Shown piece after piece: positions 42,201-55,700 of a stretch of 64,000 nucleotides of DNA (positions are counted from its first letter, which is position 1; the number at the start of each line of letters is the position of its first letter). The stretch is from NCBI GenBank assembly GCA_910591455.2, contig OU342808.1, positions 3,292,607 through 3,356,606 of the forward strand, read 5' to 3'. A program made the translations under genes and the position numbers. The DNA comes from Pholis gunnellus. Taxonomy: Eukaryota; Chordata; Actinopteri; Perciformes; Pholidae. The notes under the pieces were generated by a model, which was not told where the DNA came from, did no database searches, and worked only from the letters and a program-made list of their open reading frames with translations.

Positions 42201-43690
42201 CAACAACGCCATCCTGCGTGCCAACCTGCCTGCATCCAAGGGCAACCCTGCTGCTTATGGTAATTGCATGAGACACAACATGGAACAAGATTCTTTTACT
42301 TTGAAGGCCTAGATGTGTCTTCCCAATTAAATGCCAAATAATCAACAGTGTTGTTGAATACAGTTAGTGTCATTTTGGGCCATTTCCTGGTTTGGTTCCT
42401 ATCGTCGACGTATATTTGGTTGTTATGTTATGTATTGTATGTGTTTCGCAGGTTTCACTCTGACAAACCATCCAATGAATCGAACCAGTGCCAGCCTCTC
42501 TTTGGACTACTTGTAAGTTGCTCAGCAACACTGACATTTAGTTCCTTAAAGGATAACTTAAAGGACATTATTACAACTTGGGGCTTATTTTGTAGTTTTG
42601 TCCTTTATTATTAGTATAAATACAAATAACCAAATTTATAGATCACAAATATAATGTGACGAGTGTTTCTGGTGATCTCGTTGGACTACACGGATCCACA
42701 AATAACTCTGTTGGTTTTCAGAAATAGCAAAGTTTTACAAGGTAACTTGAGTGATTTGGCTCTTGGGAATTCGGGATCATAAAGTCATTGTAGACATATT
42801 CATGGATGAATTATCATGGATGTTTATTATTGGATTGTTTACGTCCAAGTGTAAATGTCATGTGATCTCTCCTATGTTTCTCCTCTCCTCCTTTCTTCTC
42901 TCATCTCCTCTCCTCCTCTTTGCCCTCTACTCTTCTCGCCTCTCCTCTCTTTTCCTTCTCTCCCTCCTCCTCTCATCTTCTTATTTCTCCTTTCCTTCTC
43001 TCACACCTTCTCCTCTCCACCCCTTTCTTCTGCTACTATCTCCTCGAACCACCTCTATCCCTCTCTCTTTTCATGTCTTCTCTCCTCTCTCCTCTCCCCC
43101 TCCCTCGTTTCCTCTCATCTCTTCCTCTCTCTTTTACTATCCTCTCCACACCGCTCCTCCTCTCCTCTCTCATCTCCTCTCCTCCCTTTCCTCCTCTCTC
43201 TTCTTATCTCCCAACCTATTCTCTCTCCATCCTCTCCTCCTCTCTCCTCTCCTCTCCCCTGTATCTCCAGGCTCCAGGGTACAGATGTGGTGATTGCCAT
43301 CTTCATTATTGTGGCCATGTCCTTTGTGCCAGCCAGCTTTGTGGTGTTCCTGGTTGCAGAGAAATCCACGAAGGCCAAACACCTGCAGTTTGTCAGCGGC
43401 TGTGACCCTGTCATCTACTGGCTGGCTAATTACATATGGGACATGGTGAGGAGGATACGATGTGTGTGTGATCGATGCGATCAGAAAGAGTTTTTTTGAA
43501 ATACTGCATATGTTTGTCCAGGTCTGAACATGTTCACTCCTCTCTTCATCATCTCTCCTCAGCTGAACTACCTGGTACCTGCCACGTGCTGTGTTATTAT
43601 TCTGTTTGTGTTCGACCTGCCGGCCTACACCTCCCCAACTAACTTCCCTGCTGTCCTCTCCCTCTTTCTTCTCTACGGGTGAGACTTCCA

Positions 43691-43725
<35 letters not shown>

Positions 43726-46700
43726 CACACACAGTTTACATATCAGGCATTATGTGACGCTCTGATGCAGAACAACTTGACTGGTTGAATTTGAATGTAA
43801 TTGAATTTCTAATTAAAGTGTGCTTTAGTGGTCTCACACTCCAGTTCTAAAAAGTGAAGCCAATGCTGAAGTGCCTTAAACTTGCATTCTCTCTACTGGC
43901 CATCAGGGGGCGACTCCTCTGGTTGAAGAAGTCTGGTTGTATAGAAGTCCATGAGAAAATGACTCTACTATAAAACCGTAGTCAACAAACCTATGGGTGA
44001 CATCACGGTCTCACGACTTCTATTTAAGAAACATCAATGTGTACAGATTTCACCAGAACTACTTTCTTTTAAGTTTTTGTAACCCGTTATTCACATATTT
44101 ATCCTAGTTCATGAAAAACAGAACAGGCAACAACAACAGAAAAAGGGTTGACAGACTGCCCATTTATAAACACTGTAAGTGTTGGAAACCTACCTATTCA
44201 TATACGTTAAAGAAGCAGGAGCAACAATCTTACATAATATATAATACGGTTGGTAGAGTGGGTTGTTTATTAATAGTAAGGCTGCTGGTCCAATCCCCAG
44301 TCCATCTGTCTTTGAGCAGGACATGTAACACCAAACTGTCTCCTAATGTTTATACATCATGTTTACATCGTACATTATATATTAGTGCTGGGCAAGTTAA
44401 CGCGTTATTATCGCGTTAACGCATTCATTAATTAATGCCGACAATTATATTGTTTTTATTAAGCAGACATTTTTAACACAAGAACCGGCAGCGAGCAGTG
44501 AACAGCTGTTTGTGTGGCATCTCTTCCGTCACTTCCCGTTTCCTTCCCCTACATTCCCCTGGGTCCTAAGTCCCTCCTTTACAGCTTCTTATCACCCTAA
44601 AGTGTTTTTGTTTGGAATATGTATAATAAGCATATCATTTAGTTATCACTACTGAGAATGTAACAAACATTAAAAAAAAGGAAAACAACATGACGTAGAT
44701 AGGTTTGCAGTTTTCAAGGTGTATATTTCAAATTGCATCTCTTACACACATGAAGATAAAGTTGTGAACACCGGCTGAATATCTATTATCAGAATCATTA
44801 TAACTGTGTTATAACTGCTACTGTGTAAAGAGAATACTGATGTTAAAAATAACCTGATTTGTTTAAAGTGTTTGCAAACCAAATGTTATTGCACTTTTGT
44901 TCATATAGCAGTACTTTCAAAATAAAAGTGCACAATACACTACTTTTGAATTCATTATTGAACTTTGCGCATAATAATGAGATTAATCGCAAACAAATCA
45001 TGCGATTAATCGCGATAACAAATTTTAATCGTTGCCCAGCACTAATATATATATATATATATCTATATACATAGATACCAAACATGATGTACACTGACAA
45101 GAAAATTATTTTATATATCTTTTGAACACAACTTCCTTATATTTACAAAGTATTCATATTTGTACGACTTTATTGTTACAATACTTCATAATCAGACATA
45201 CACTACCGTTCAAAAGTTTGGGGTCACTTAGAAATGTCCTTATTTCTGTTTCTTTCAATGAAGATAACATTAAATTAATCAGAAATACACTCTATACATT
45301 GTTAATGTGGTTAATGACTATTCTAGGTGGAAACGTCTGGTTTTTAATGAAATATCTACATAGGAGTATCTGGAGCATCACATTTGTGGGTTGGATTATA
45401 CTCTCAACATGGCCAGAAAAAGAGAACTTTCATGTGAAACTCGCCAGTCTATTCTTGTTCTTAGAAATGAAGCTATTCCATGCGAGAAATTGCGAAGAAA
45501 CTGAAAATTGACATGAAATTGTCTGGGTGACCCCAAACTTTTGAACGGTAGTGTAGTTTTGACAACATACAGTTGGTTTACAGATTCTGAAAGCTGAAGG
45601 CCTCATGTTTTCAAAAACTGAAACATTCATATCTTCTATCAATTGACCATCTTCCATCACAATGTTTTGGTGGACCTGGTGAATGATAAAGTCTGTTCCC
45701 CTGTTTCCTGTTAAAATGATAGCGCCTCCTCGTGGTTACGGTTCGGGGGAGGGGTTGGTTCAGGTTTAGGTAGGGGGAAACACATGACCAAAGTATTTGG
45801 TACTGGGTCTGTAAAAGTGCTTAAAAGTGTTCTCCAGTTTTTTTCTTTGTCTCATGTCCTGAAGATTTGGACGTCTTCAGGGATTTTGCTCAGCTGATTG
45901 CTCTTCCTTCCAGGTGGTCCATCACTCCCATCATGTACCCAGCATCCTTCTGGTTTGAGGTGCCCAGTACAGCCTACGTGTTTCTAATAGTCATCAACCT
46001 ATTTATAGGCATCACTGCAACTGTTGCCACCTTCCTCCTCCAGCTCTTTGAGCATGATAAGGTCAGTTTGACTCTTGTTATTGTCACCTCAAAGGCTGCA
46101 ACTTGCCAAACATATTTTGAGGATTCAACCCCTCCATATCAAATGTCAAATGTTTACAAGTTAATAAATCTAAAAACTACGAAATTGATATGGAGCATTG
46201 TGCAATAGACCTGTTTACCTTTGTACTGCAGCAGTGTTGGACAATGGCCTTTGGATATTTATTTATTTATCTCTTCACTATTTTCATCTCCTCCAGGATC
46301 TGAAAAGAGTCAACAGTTACCTGAAGTCCTGTTTCCTAATCTTCCCCAACTATAACCTGGGCCATGGCCTGATGGAGATGGCTTACAATGAGTACATCAA
46401 TGAATACTACGCTAAAATAGGTATGAGGACACAGTCCCACAGCTTGACAAAGTTGTTCGCTACTCTAAGTATCCACCTCTTTCCCTGCTGAAAACGCTCG
46501 GCTGCTAGCGCTGGAGAGTGCTTTGGAGGCGCAGCGTTTTTCAAGTGAATAACTTTGGTTGCGTCTGTTTGTTATGATATAGAATACAAATGTCAGTACA
46601 TAGTAGAGTACTTGCTCTGGCCCTTAGTCTGGATGAAGGGAAGGCTGAACCACGTCATGTGGGTTCATGAGATTTTGTGGGCGAGTTCAGATTAAAATCA

Positions 46701-48202
46701 ACTTTATTTTACCACACTAGAAAATTCATTAGGTCCAATGCTCCAGACATGAGGACAATAGTCTACAGTAAAAACAATAGGAACAATAGCATAGCAGACA
46801 CAATAAGACTACAACATTTACCCAAAGTTCATCATTTTTCTTCACTCTGAAACTAAAACGCCCAACGTTGCATTGTTGGTTTGGGTTTTTTCACATATTT
46901 TGTAACCTGTACGTTTTATACTTTTCACACAGACAAATGTTTTTGAAAGAATCTTGAGAATCAGTCACAGGATCATTTGTGTGAATGTGTGCTTTCAGGC
47001 CAGTTTGACAAGATGAAGTCTCCATTTGAGTGGGACATTGTGACTCGAGGACTCGTTGCCATGACAATTGAAGGCTTTGTTGGCTTCCTCATCACCATCC
47101 TCTGCCAGTACAACTTCCTCAGGAAACCCCCGTGAGTGAAGTGTGTGAGCTGTCAGGTTTTACTGTCACTCCCTCAGGATTAAGGAGTAACCGTCTCTCT
47201 AGAGCTGCCGTTTTACAACTAACAGTTATGCATCACAGAGAAGGCTTTACTAGGTATACTAGGTACCAGCTTCTCAACCCACAGTAGCAGAGAATTGACC
47301 ATAATGCAACACAATTACAAGACCGTTGTTTTTACATTTGGAGGAATGATTAACTGACGATTGATTGATACTTTCTCTCAAAATGAAAGAGTCATTTTAT
47401 CCGACAGAACTCCCTCTTCACAGTGATATTATGTTCTCTGAGTGAGGTTCAATTAGATTTTAAAAAGTGCTCCTTGTCACTTCACACCTTGGTTCATAAT
47501 CATCATCCTTGACAGCTGTTTTTTTACCCTTTGATCCACTATTGAAACCTGCCGTCTTGCCTGACCGGACAATAGACAGGAAACTGAGATTAGGGACCGT
47601 CTAAAAAGTACATGCAAATTGCCCAAGACAGCTTTTTAGATTTTTTTCAATAGTTTTTTATCTCTCATTTTTTTTCATTGACACTTTAAACCAACTTTAT
47701 TTCCATCTGGACTTAACGCCTTTGCATGCACAAACTCAAGAGATAAACAGTGCAATATGGTCCAATGCAATTTATACTTTCACAACTTTAAATTAGATTC
47801 AGTTTAGATTTGTTTTTGAAGGTACACTTTTATGCTGTATTGTTTTTTAATTGATTTAGCTACAAGTTACTTTGTATATTTTGTGAGCACCTAAACTTTC
47901 ACACACTAAAAGGAGTTTAAAATGGAATCAGTAAAAAATAATTTAACACAGAAAATGAGGAAGGTTACACGATTTCTAACCACTTCCAATGTAAATACAA
48001 ATAATAATGTTTTTCTAAAATATACAGATACAGATAGCAATAGTAGCATTCCATCACAACCTCACCATTTACTACTCCACAGTAAGCTGCAACTCGCTAT
48101 CTGCTCTCTGGTGTTTGTCAAAAGGCAGTGTAGGATATCGCTGTCTTAGGCAGAGGTGGACATGCTGAGGGTGAAAAGGAACAACAAAGACAAAACTGAA
48201 AA

Positions 48203-48242
<40 letters not shown>

Positions 48243-49552
48243 AGGAGGGTGCCAGTCAGCTGCCAGCCTATAGACGATGATGATGTAGACGTGGCCTGTG
48301 AAAGACGAAGAGTGTTGCGAGGAGACGCCGACAACGATATGCTGAAGATCGAGAACCTGACAAAGGTTTAACACTCAGCTCGTCAACATTTAGAAAAATC
48401 CCTAGAAGCTACAGTTTAGTTTTCACAGAACTTTGCACACAATTGGACGTTCTACTCAAACATCAGAAACTTTTAAATTAGGTGTCCAGCTATGCCAGTT
48501 CATCAAATCAACCTACCAGTTAAAACAACCATTATACGTGTGAAATATACATGATTTCTATTTTAGGAGCTAAAACTTACTCAAACACTTTAATGTGTAT
48601 CTACTCGTATTCAGGTTTACAAATCCAGGAAGATGGGTCGTATCCTGGCAGTGGACCGGCTATGCCTGGGCGTCCGGCCTGGTGAGTGTTTTGGACTTCT
48701 AGGAGTTAATGGAGCCGGGAAGACCAGCACCTTCAAGATGCTAACGGGTGACGAGTGCACCACTGGAGGAGAAGCCTTCATCGACGGAAACAGGTCAGTG
48801 CCAGAAAAATAAGAGAACTTTATTTTTTCACATGAAGACTCATCCGATCCGAATAACACTATGGTCCACTGTATGTCGACAGCACTCTATTTATTAAGCT
48901 GTAAGGGCTGTTATTGTGGATCAGAAATGTCCTCAGCTCAGCTGAGTGCTGAGGTGAACAAGCGGAAACATCATGTTCACTGTCACCAGTCACTCAAAAT
49001 CAGTAAAAAACACGTCTAGAGAAACCAAGTCTTCACTGATGCATGAATGTGGGTTGGTGGAGACGATGAGAACATTACCTGCCTGAATGCAGCGTGCCAA
49101 CTTGGTCCGAGTCTGTTCTTCCTGATTTGGCCTCCTTAGTCTCAGTGAAGCAAAACCATACAATGATATTTCAGACATTGAGTGTGCTTCAAACTTTGTG
49201 TTAACAGATTGTGTTTGTCCCTTTTCTGTTTCAACAACAATGTCTCTCTGACCTTAACCCCATCCAACATCTTTGAGATGAACTGGACTGAAAGCCAGGT
49301 CATTGCTGGACCTCACTAATGCTGTAATGTCTGAACGGGAGCAAATCCCTGCAGCCAGGTTCTAACATCGGTGGAAAGACGGAAACCAGAAGAGCGTTTG
49401 GGTGTCAACATACGTTTGACTGATGACGTTAGCATTAGTTCTGTGCTGCAGGACCTCTGTTAGATTAACATAAAAGAGACATTTCTCTCAATCGGACTGA
49501 GGTCCAGTTGGCATTAACGGATTAATTTATAGGGATATTGAGAAATCTATCC

Positions 49553-49583
<31 letters not shown>

Positions 49584-49733
49584 AGTATTCTGAAGGACCT
49601 GTTACGTGTGCAGCAGAGTATCGGCTACTGTCCACAGTTTGACGCTCTGTTTGATGACCTGACAGCCAGAGAACATCTGGAGCTTTACACTCGTCTCCGT
49701 GGCATTCCATGGAAAGACCAGGGGAGGGTCAGT

Positions 49734-49786
<53 letters not shown>

Positions 49787-52700
49787 AAAGTCATTACAAC
49801 CTAGCTTGGCTTTAGGTATATAATACCTAAAAAACCAACATTGTATTGGAATAAATCATCAGTTTGCAACGAGGGAGCCAAACAAACTTCAGTTAGATCA
49901 GTTAAAGCCCCACTAAGCAAATCACTTGAATTCAAATCTTCAGTTTGTTCGGTGGTGGGAAATCTTCACACAAGTTCTTCACCTCTGTCCCCTCCACACC
50001 TTAAACAGATGCATCGTCATCACCGAAGGTGTTATCCTTTACCCCCTCTAGGTGGTGCAGTGGGCTTTAGAAAAGCTGGAGTTGTCAAAGTATGCCGACA
50101 AGCCTGCCGCCACTTACAGTGGAGGAAACAAGCGTAAGCTTTCCACCGCCATCGCTCTTATTGGATACCCTTCACTCATCTTCCTGGTAAGAAGTTCAAA
50201 TGTATGTTTTAAGTAGAGCTGTGAAAAATAACGCGTTAACACGTTATGATTAAATTACAGGATTAATTCGTTATTTTTTTTAACGCATTTAACGGATGCG
50301 CAGAATGAGCTTCCAATATACCCACAATTGACCGTTCGCCCCCATAGTTACTGTTGCTACGTCGACAAAACTCCCAGGACTGTGAACCCTAAAGCACGGC
50401 GAGGACGGGGACCAGCGCTATATCTGTCAGTGTCAGTGATACTTTTTGGAGTAATATCTCCGCGATATTCTCCGGATCAAGGCAAAGGGACAGCAATATG
50501 CAGTGGAAGGATATATCCAAAACATTAAGATCACGAAGGTGACACAACAATAATCGAAGCAAAAGCATACAGGTCTCAATCAAAACATCTCTAATGCAGT
50601 CAGACGTTAGCTGCTATCCAAACAAACACATGTAACAGACTGTCTCATGTTTGTCCTTTCTGGTGTTGAAGATATGTCCCATCAGCGTTGCCGTAGAGAG
50701 GGGGCAATTCCCGCCTCTAGGAAAAGGGGCGTAAACGTAAACGGGAAGACGTTATCGTTTCACCGTAGCACTACCAGCCTAAAGTACCATGTGTGATTAA
50801 TCATGATTAATCCACAGAAACCTGTGATTAATTTGATTAAAATGTTTAATCATTTCACAGCCCTAGTTTTAAGATAAGAGATGAGATGAGATATTCCTTT
50901 ATTAGTCCCACAGCGGGGACATTTGCAGGATGTGTGAGCTGCACTCAGAGTTGGTATTAGTACAAAAATGTACAGAGGAGTTTCACTAATCATCATAGTT
51001 CCCATTAGAGGAAGACCACAAGAGGACTGTAATGACTCTCACACAGTATCTCAACATGTACACTATGTAGTGTAGTTACACATGTCAATACAACATCCAC
51101 AACAAAACCATTTGTATATTTACTACTGGGGCTAAATCATAGGCATGACTCTTAATTCTAGCTTATTACAACGTTGGTCTTTGTAGATTTAACCATCACT
51201 TCTAATAGTCATCATCAATAAGTAGTTAAAGATTATTTATATGGCACCTTGCCAGATCAGGTGTCACAAAGTGCTTCACAAATGAATAAAAACTTTAGGA
51301 CCAAGTAACACATTGTGACAATGCGCTGTCGATAGTGGAGGGTTTTTAACAGACGTTTAAAATATTTACAACATCCACATTGCTGACTGGCCTAATGGCC
51401 AGAGGGAGCTGCTTTGATGAGGCAAGCCCTGGTCAGACAACCAAGAGACCTGTCTGAAGAGTAGGGGGCTACATTAGGGAGATGGGACCTCTGTGGTTGG
51501 ATGTGCATAGGAGTCCTGCTGCAGTACTCATTTACTTTAGCTTGTACGGTAAAATGCAGTAAGTGTGACAGGGTGACACAGAGGCATGAGATGGAATCAG
51601 GGTGGTTCCTGGTCATTTTGGTGCAAGATATCCACTGGTGCCCATGAGGGAATTATGGGCTATAATTGTAATAAGAATAATGTTGTAATATCCTGGTTTT
51701 GCCTGTATTGGCCCTGATCTTAAACTTATTACCAGCTTGATCTCCAAGTTTTACTTCTTCTTAGTCATCGTTCCTAGATCTCAGCTATTCATTTTTGCGA
51801 GTAGTACAAATTGTCAATTTCATGTGTGCATGGTAGAAGTGCAACAGAACAATGAAAGTACTGTCATCTTTAAATCCAGTATTTAGTTTTTAGCTTCTGA
51901 AGTGTATTTTGCGGGGTTTTCCAGGATGAGCCCACCACTGGCATGGACCCAAAGGCGCGCAGATTCCTCTGGAATTTAATCCTGGACATAATCAAGACGG
52001 GACGCTCTGTAGTGCTGACATCACACAGGTGAGAAAACTCAGTCCTTCACTTTTTACTGTTGTGACTTATTTTCACTTCTATTTCACCATAGTGTACTTA
52101 TTAATGTATTTGTCATTCTGTCTTTTACAGTATGGAGGAGTGTGAGGCTTTGTGCACCAGACTGGGCATTATGGTGAACGGCAGGTTTAAATGCCTGGGC
52201 AGCATCCAACATCTCAAGAACAGGTCAGGAGGATAAAGATCAGCCTTCCTTTTGTGATTTATAGATGTACTATAATCTGCATTGTTTTAAACAGAGTTTG
52301 GCATTAACAACTGACAGTCCTTTTCCAGTCAATGGACTTCATTTATTTGGGTACTTATCCCTATTGGGTTTGTGGCAATTTATTATTATTTCTTGTCTGC
52401 TTAAAATCACATTAGTTGGAGTGAGCTAGAAACATGAAACTTCATTTACAAAATAATGTGCAAGTACTTCCCGAGAAATATGGCTCCAATCAGCCACATG
52501 GTGATTAACACCCAAAACGGTGATTTTGAAAAAGCCACGCCCCTCACACCATGAATCCGATTGACATGAAATTTGACACACATGTCCAGGTCAATGTGCA
52601 CTTCAGAAAAGCTTCTTGGACCTCATGAAGTCCACCTGACTAGAATTTCGGCCATTTTGAATAAAAACAAAAACACTTTTTTTACATCTCTAAACCATTG

Positions 52701-55700
52701 GTTTGATTGCTGAGGATCATTATTGGACAAAGCTTATCAAAACTTAACTTTAACGATATTGACTGATGAACTTCAAAAGGCCACGGCTCTCTGTGGGCCA
52801 ATCATTACAAAACTTACTGAGTTTGAGTTTGTCTTACTGTCTTACTGAGAGGCTACATAAGTATGTGAATGGTAATGGACTGTACTTGTATAGTCCATTT
52901 ACCCACTCAAAGCGCTTTAACACTACATGTCATCATTCACACCCATTCATACACTGATGACAGGACTACCATGTAAGGTGCCACCTGCCCACCAGGACTA
53001 ACTAACATTTACACCCACTCATACATCGCAGGAACAGCCTGCAGGAGCAATTTGAGGTAAAGTGTCTTGCCCAAGGACACATCAACATGGACCAGGGATC
53101 AAACCACCAAACCCCTGATCAGTGTGACAGGAAGTTAGCGCCAGCAGGCATTGCTAGCTAACCAGCTGGCCAGTCATGCTCACAGACCCGGCCCTGCGTA
53201 GCTGATTGAGGCAGAGAAGCATTAACCTCGACTAGTTAGGGTGAGGATAGCCTATTGGAATATTGGACCTGAAAAAATCAGGTTACCAGTACCTCAGCGA
53301 GCGCGGACGCCTGGCCAATCCTAGCGCTTGAATGCTGCACAGGGCGGGTCTTGCCAAGAAGAGCAGTGGGGTTCATAATAGCGCAGCTGTGACCTTGCTG
53401 GAGCTCGATCAAGAGACCGGTCCTGAGACGCCTGCGGGTGTCAACAGCTAGCCGACGGGCCAGTCAGGCTCACAGACCTCCCTGAGAGCTGGCTGGAGCT
53501 CTGTCAGGAGACTGTCTCAGAGACAAGAGGCTGTTATTTCCCTGTTGACGGAGGGTTTGTTCATTATGTATATCACAACACAAATGTCCGTTATGAAATT
53601 AACGGGGAACCGATGGTTTTATGCCTTGTTCTTTTTGAATTTGGTGCTATATGATATTTTACATATTAGCATATTTCCGTATGGTACCTTTTGTCGGCTC
53701 ATTGTCTTGTGAAGAGACTTATCTTCCAGACACAGTTTTAATAATTATAATCATAATAATCAAAGTGATAACATGACACTCCACAAAACAAAACACCCCA
53801 CAGGAGAATGAGGCATATAACCATAGGTTCCCCTTTATTTTATAATGGACATTTGTGTTAAGATATTTAAATAAACCATCTGTTAACAGGGAAAAAAATG
53901 CCTTTTGTCTCTTCAGAGAGCTCCAGCCAGCTCACAGTGGGGTCTGTGAGCATGACTAGCCAGCTAGGTATCCCCGCTGGCACCAACTAATACATTAGTA
54001 TTTTATTTTTAAACTTCTGCGTTCATGTTCTGATGATGTTCCAGGTTTGGGGACGGCTACATGATCACAGTGAGGACAAAGAGCAGCTCTAATGTGAAGG
54101 AGGTGGTTCGATTCTTCAACAGAAACTTCCCTGAGGCCGTGCTGAAGGTAGATTACTGCAGCGAACTCTGATTGATTGATGAATATTTACCCCCAGCTGT
54201 AGCATTGATGCCCAGTATTTCTTCCTTTCTGACAACTTCAGAGTCCAGAAAGTCTTATAGACCGGTGTATTGGATCAAAAACTCATTTCCTTTGATAATG
54301 GCACGACATGAAGACACTGATTTCATGGAATACCCATTATATATGCTTTAGTCAATATTTTCATATTATCAACACTACTTGTTTGTGAGAGGCATTGCTC
54401 AAAGGAACAAAACATTAGAGCGTTTTAACCCGGCCCTGTTGTTTGACCCCGCCCCCATGTGTTTAAACACCCCTCTTCCAACTTGTTTAAACCCCCAAAA
54501 ATGTTTTGTCCTGTTTGATATTTTCCATCTCATATTTCATGGGGCGCTTTTTTCAAGGAGCAGAGTGAGGTTCTCTTTTTAGAGTGTTCAGACATTAAGC
54601 CACCTGTCATATTTGCAGGAGCGTCACAACACCAAGATCCAGTACCAGTTGAAGTCTGAGCGGATCTCCCTGGCTCAGGTCTTCAGTAAGATGGAGCAGG
54701 TGGTGGAGGTGCTGGGCATTGAGGAGTACTCTGTCAGTCAGACCACTCTGGACAATGTGAGTCAGCTTATAACACTCTGGCTCAACTTCATGCAGGACTT
54801 CATAAGGACAAAATGAGTCAAATGAATCTTCTTTATTCTGCTTAGGTGTTTGTCAACTTTGCTAAGAAACAGAGCGACAACCTGGAGCAGCAGGAGGCGT
54901 CGCCCCCGGGTGGTGGACAGTCCCCCCTGCAGCGCATCCTCAACCTGCTGAAGTCTCGGCCGGCCAACACGGAGCTCAACGCTCTGATCAGCGAGGCACC
55001 AGAGGAGCTGGAGAGCGATGATGATGAAGGACTCATCAGCTTTGAAGAGGAAAGGGTGAGTGCCTTTTTATCTGTATTTATTTCATTTTGTAGTAAACGT
55101 GAGCTACAGGTAGAGGGTCACAGGGATTTAAGGGCTGAAGCCATGTAGTATGGACCACAACAGAAGAATAGCATGATACATATTGTCTTTTTTTGTAAAT
55201 GAATAATGAACCTCAATGTTGTAAGGAATATAATATATACAATACACAGGCATTCATAAAGTTTCTTTATTGCAAAACACACATTTGAATTGATATTGAA
55301 TGTATAATTCTAAAGGAAACCTTCTTAAATAGCTTGACAGGAGGAATTGTGGACCTCTGGTAAAGTAATAACTTTATAACTAATAGGACTGTTGGTACAT
55401 GTGTTGTCTATGATGCATATACCATCTAACACAAGATTTCATTTACGAATAGTTGGTTATTGTTTATGAAAATTGAAGGCGAATCAAAAAATTTGACAGT
55501 TAACAAAAGCAGATTTCAGTCCAGTGTTTCACATGTTTATGCCCACGTCATTAAGAGAAATGACTATTATGGTTTCTAGTCTATTTGTACTGCAGGCTAA
55601 AAAAACACAAGATCATACTTTCCAATATGAGACATTACACAGTTGATTTTAAATTAAAATCAATATAAAATATACAAATACAATACAGATGTGTAATTAA

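Noticed and set aside
42751..43718. Several long open frames on both strands (up to 214 codons)
   Set aside because: They arise from the CT-rich tract and give Ser/Leu/Pro or Arg/Glu low complexity. Only the exon 34 and 35 parts are coding.
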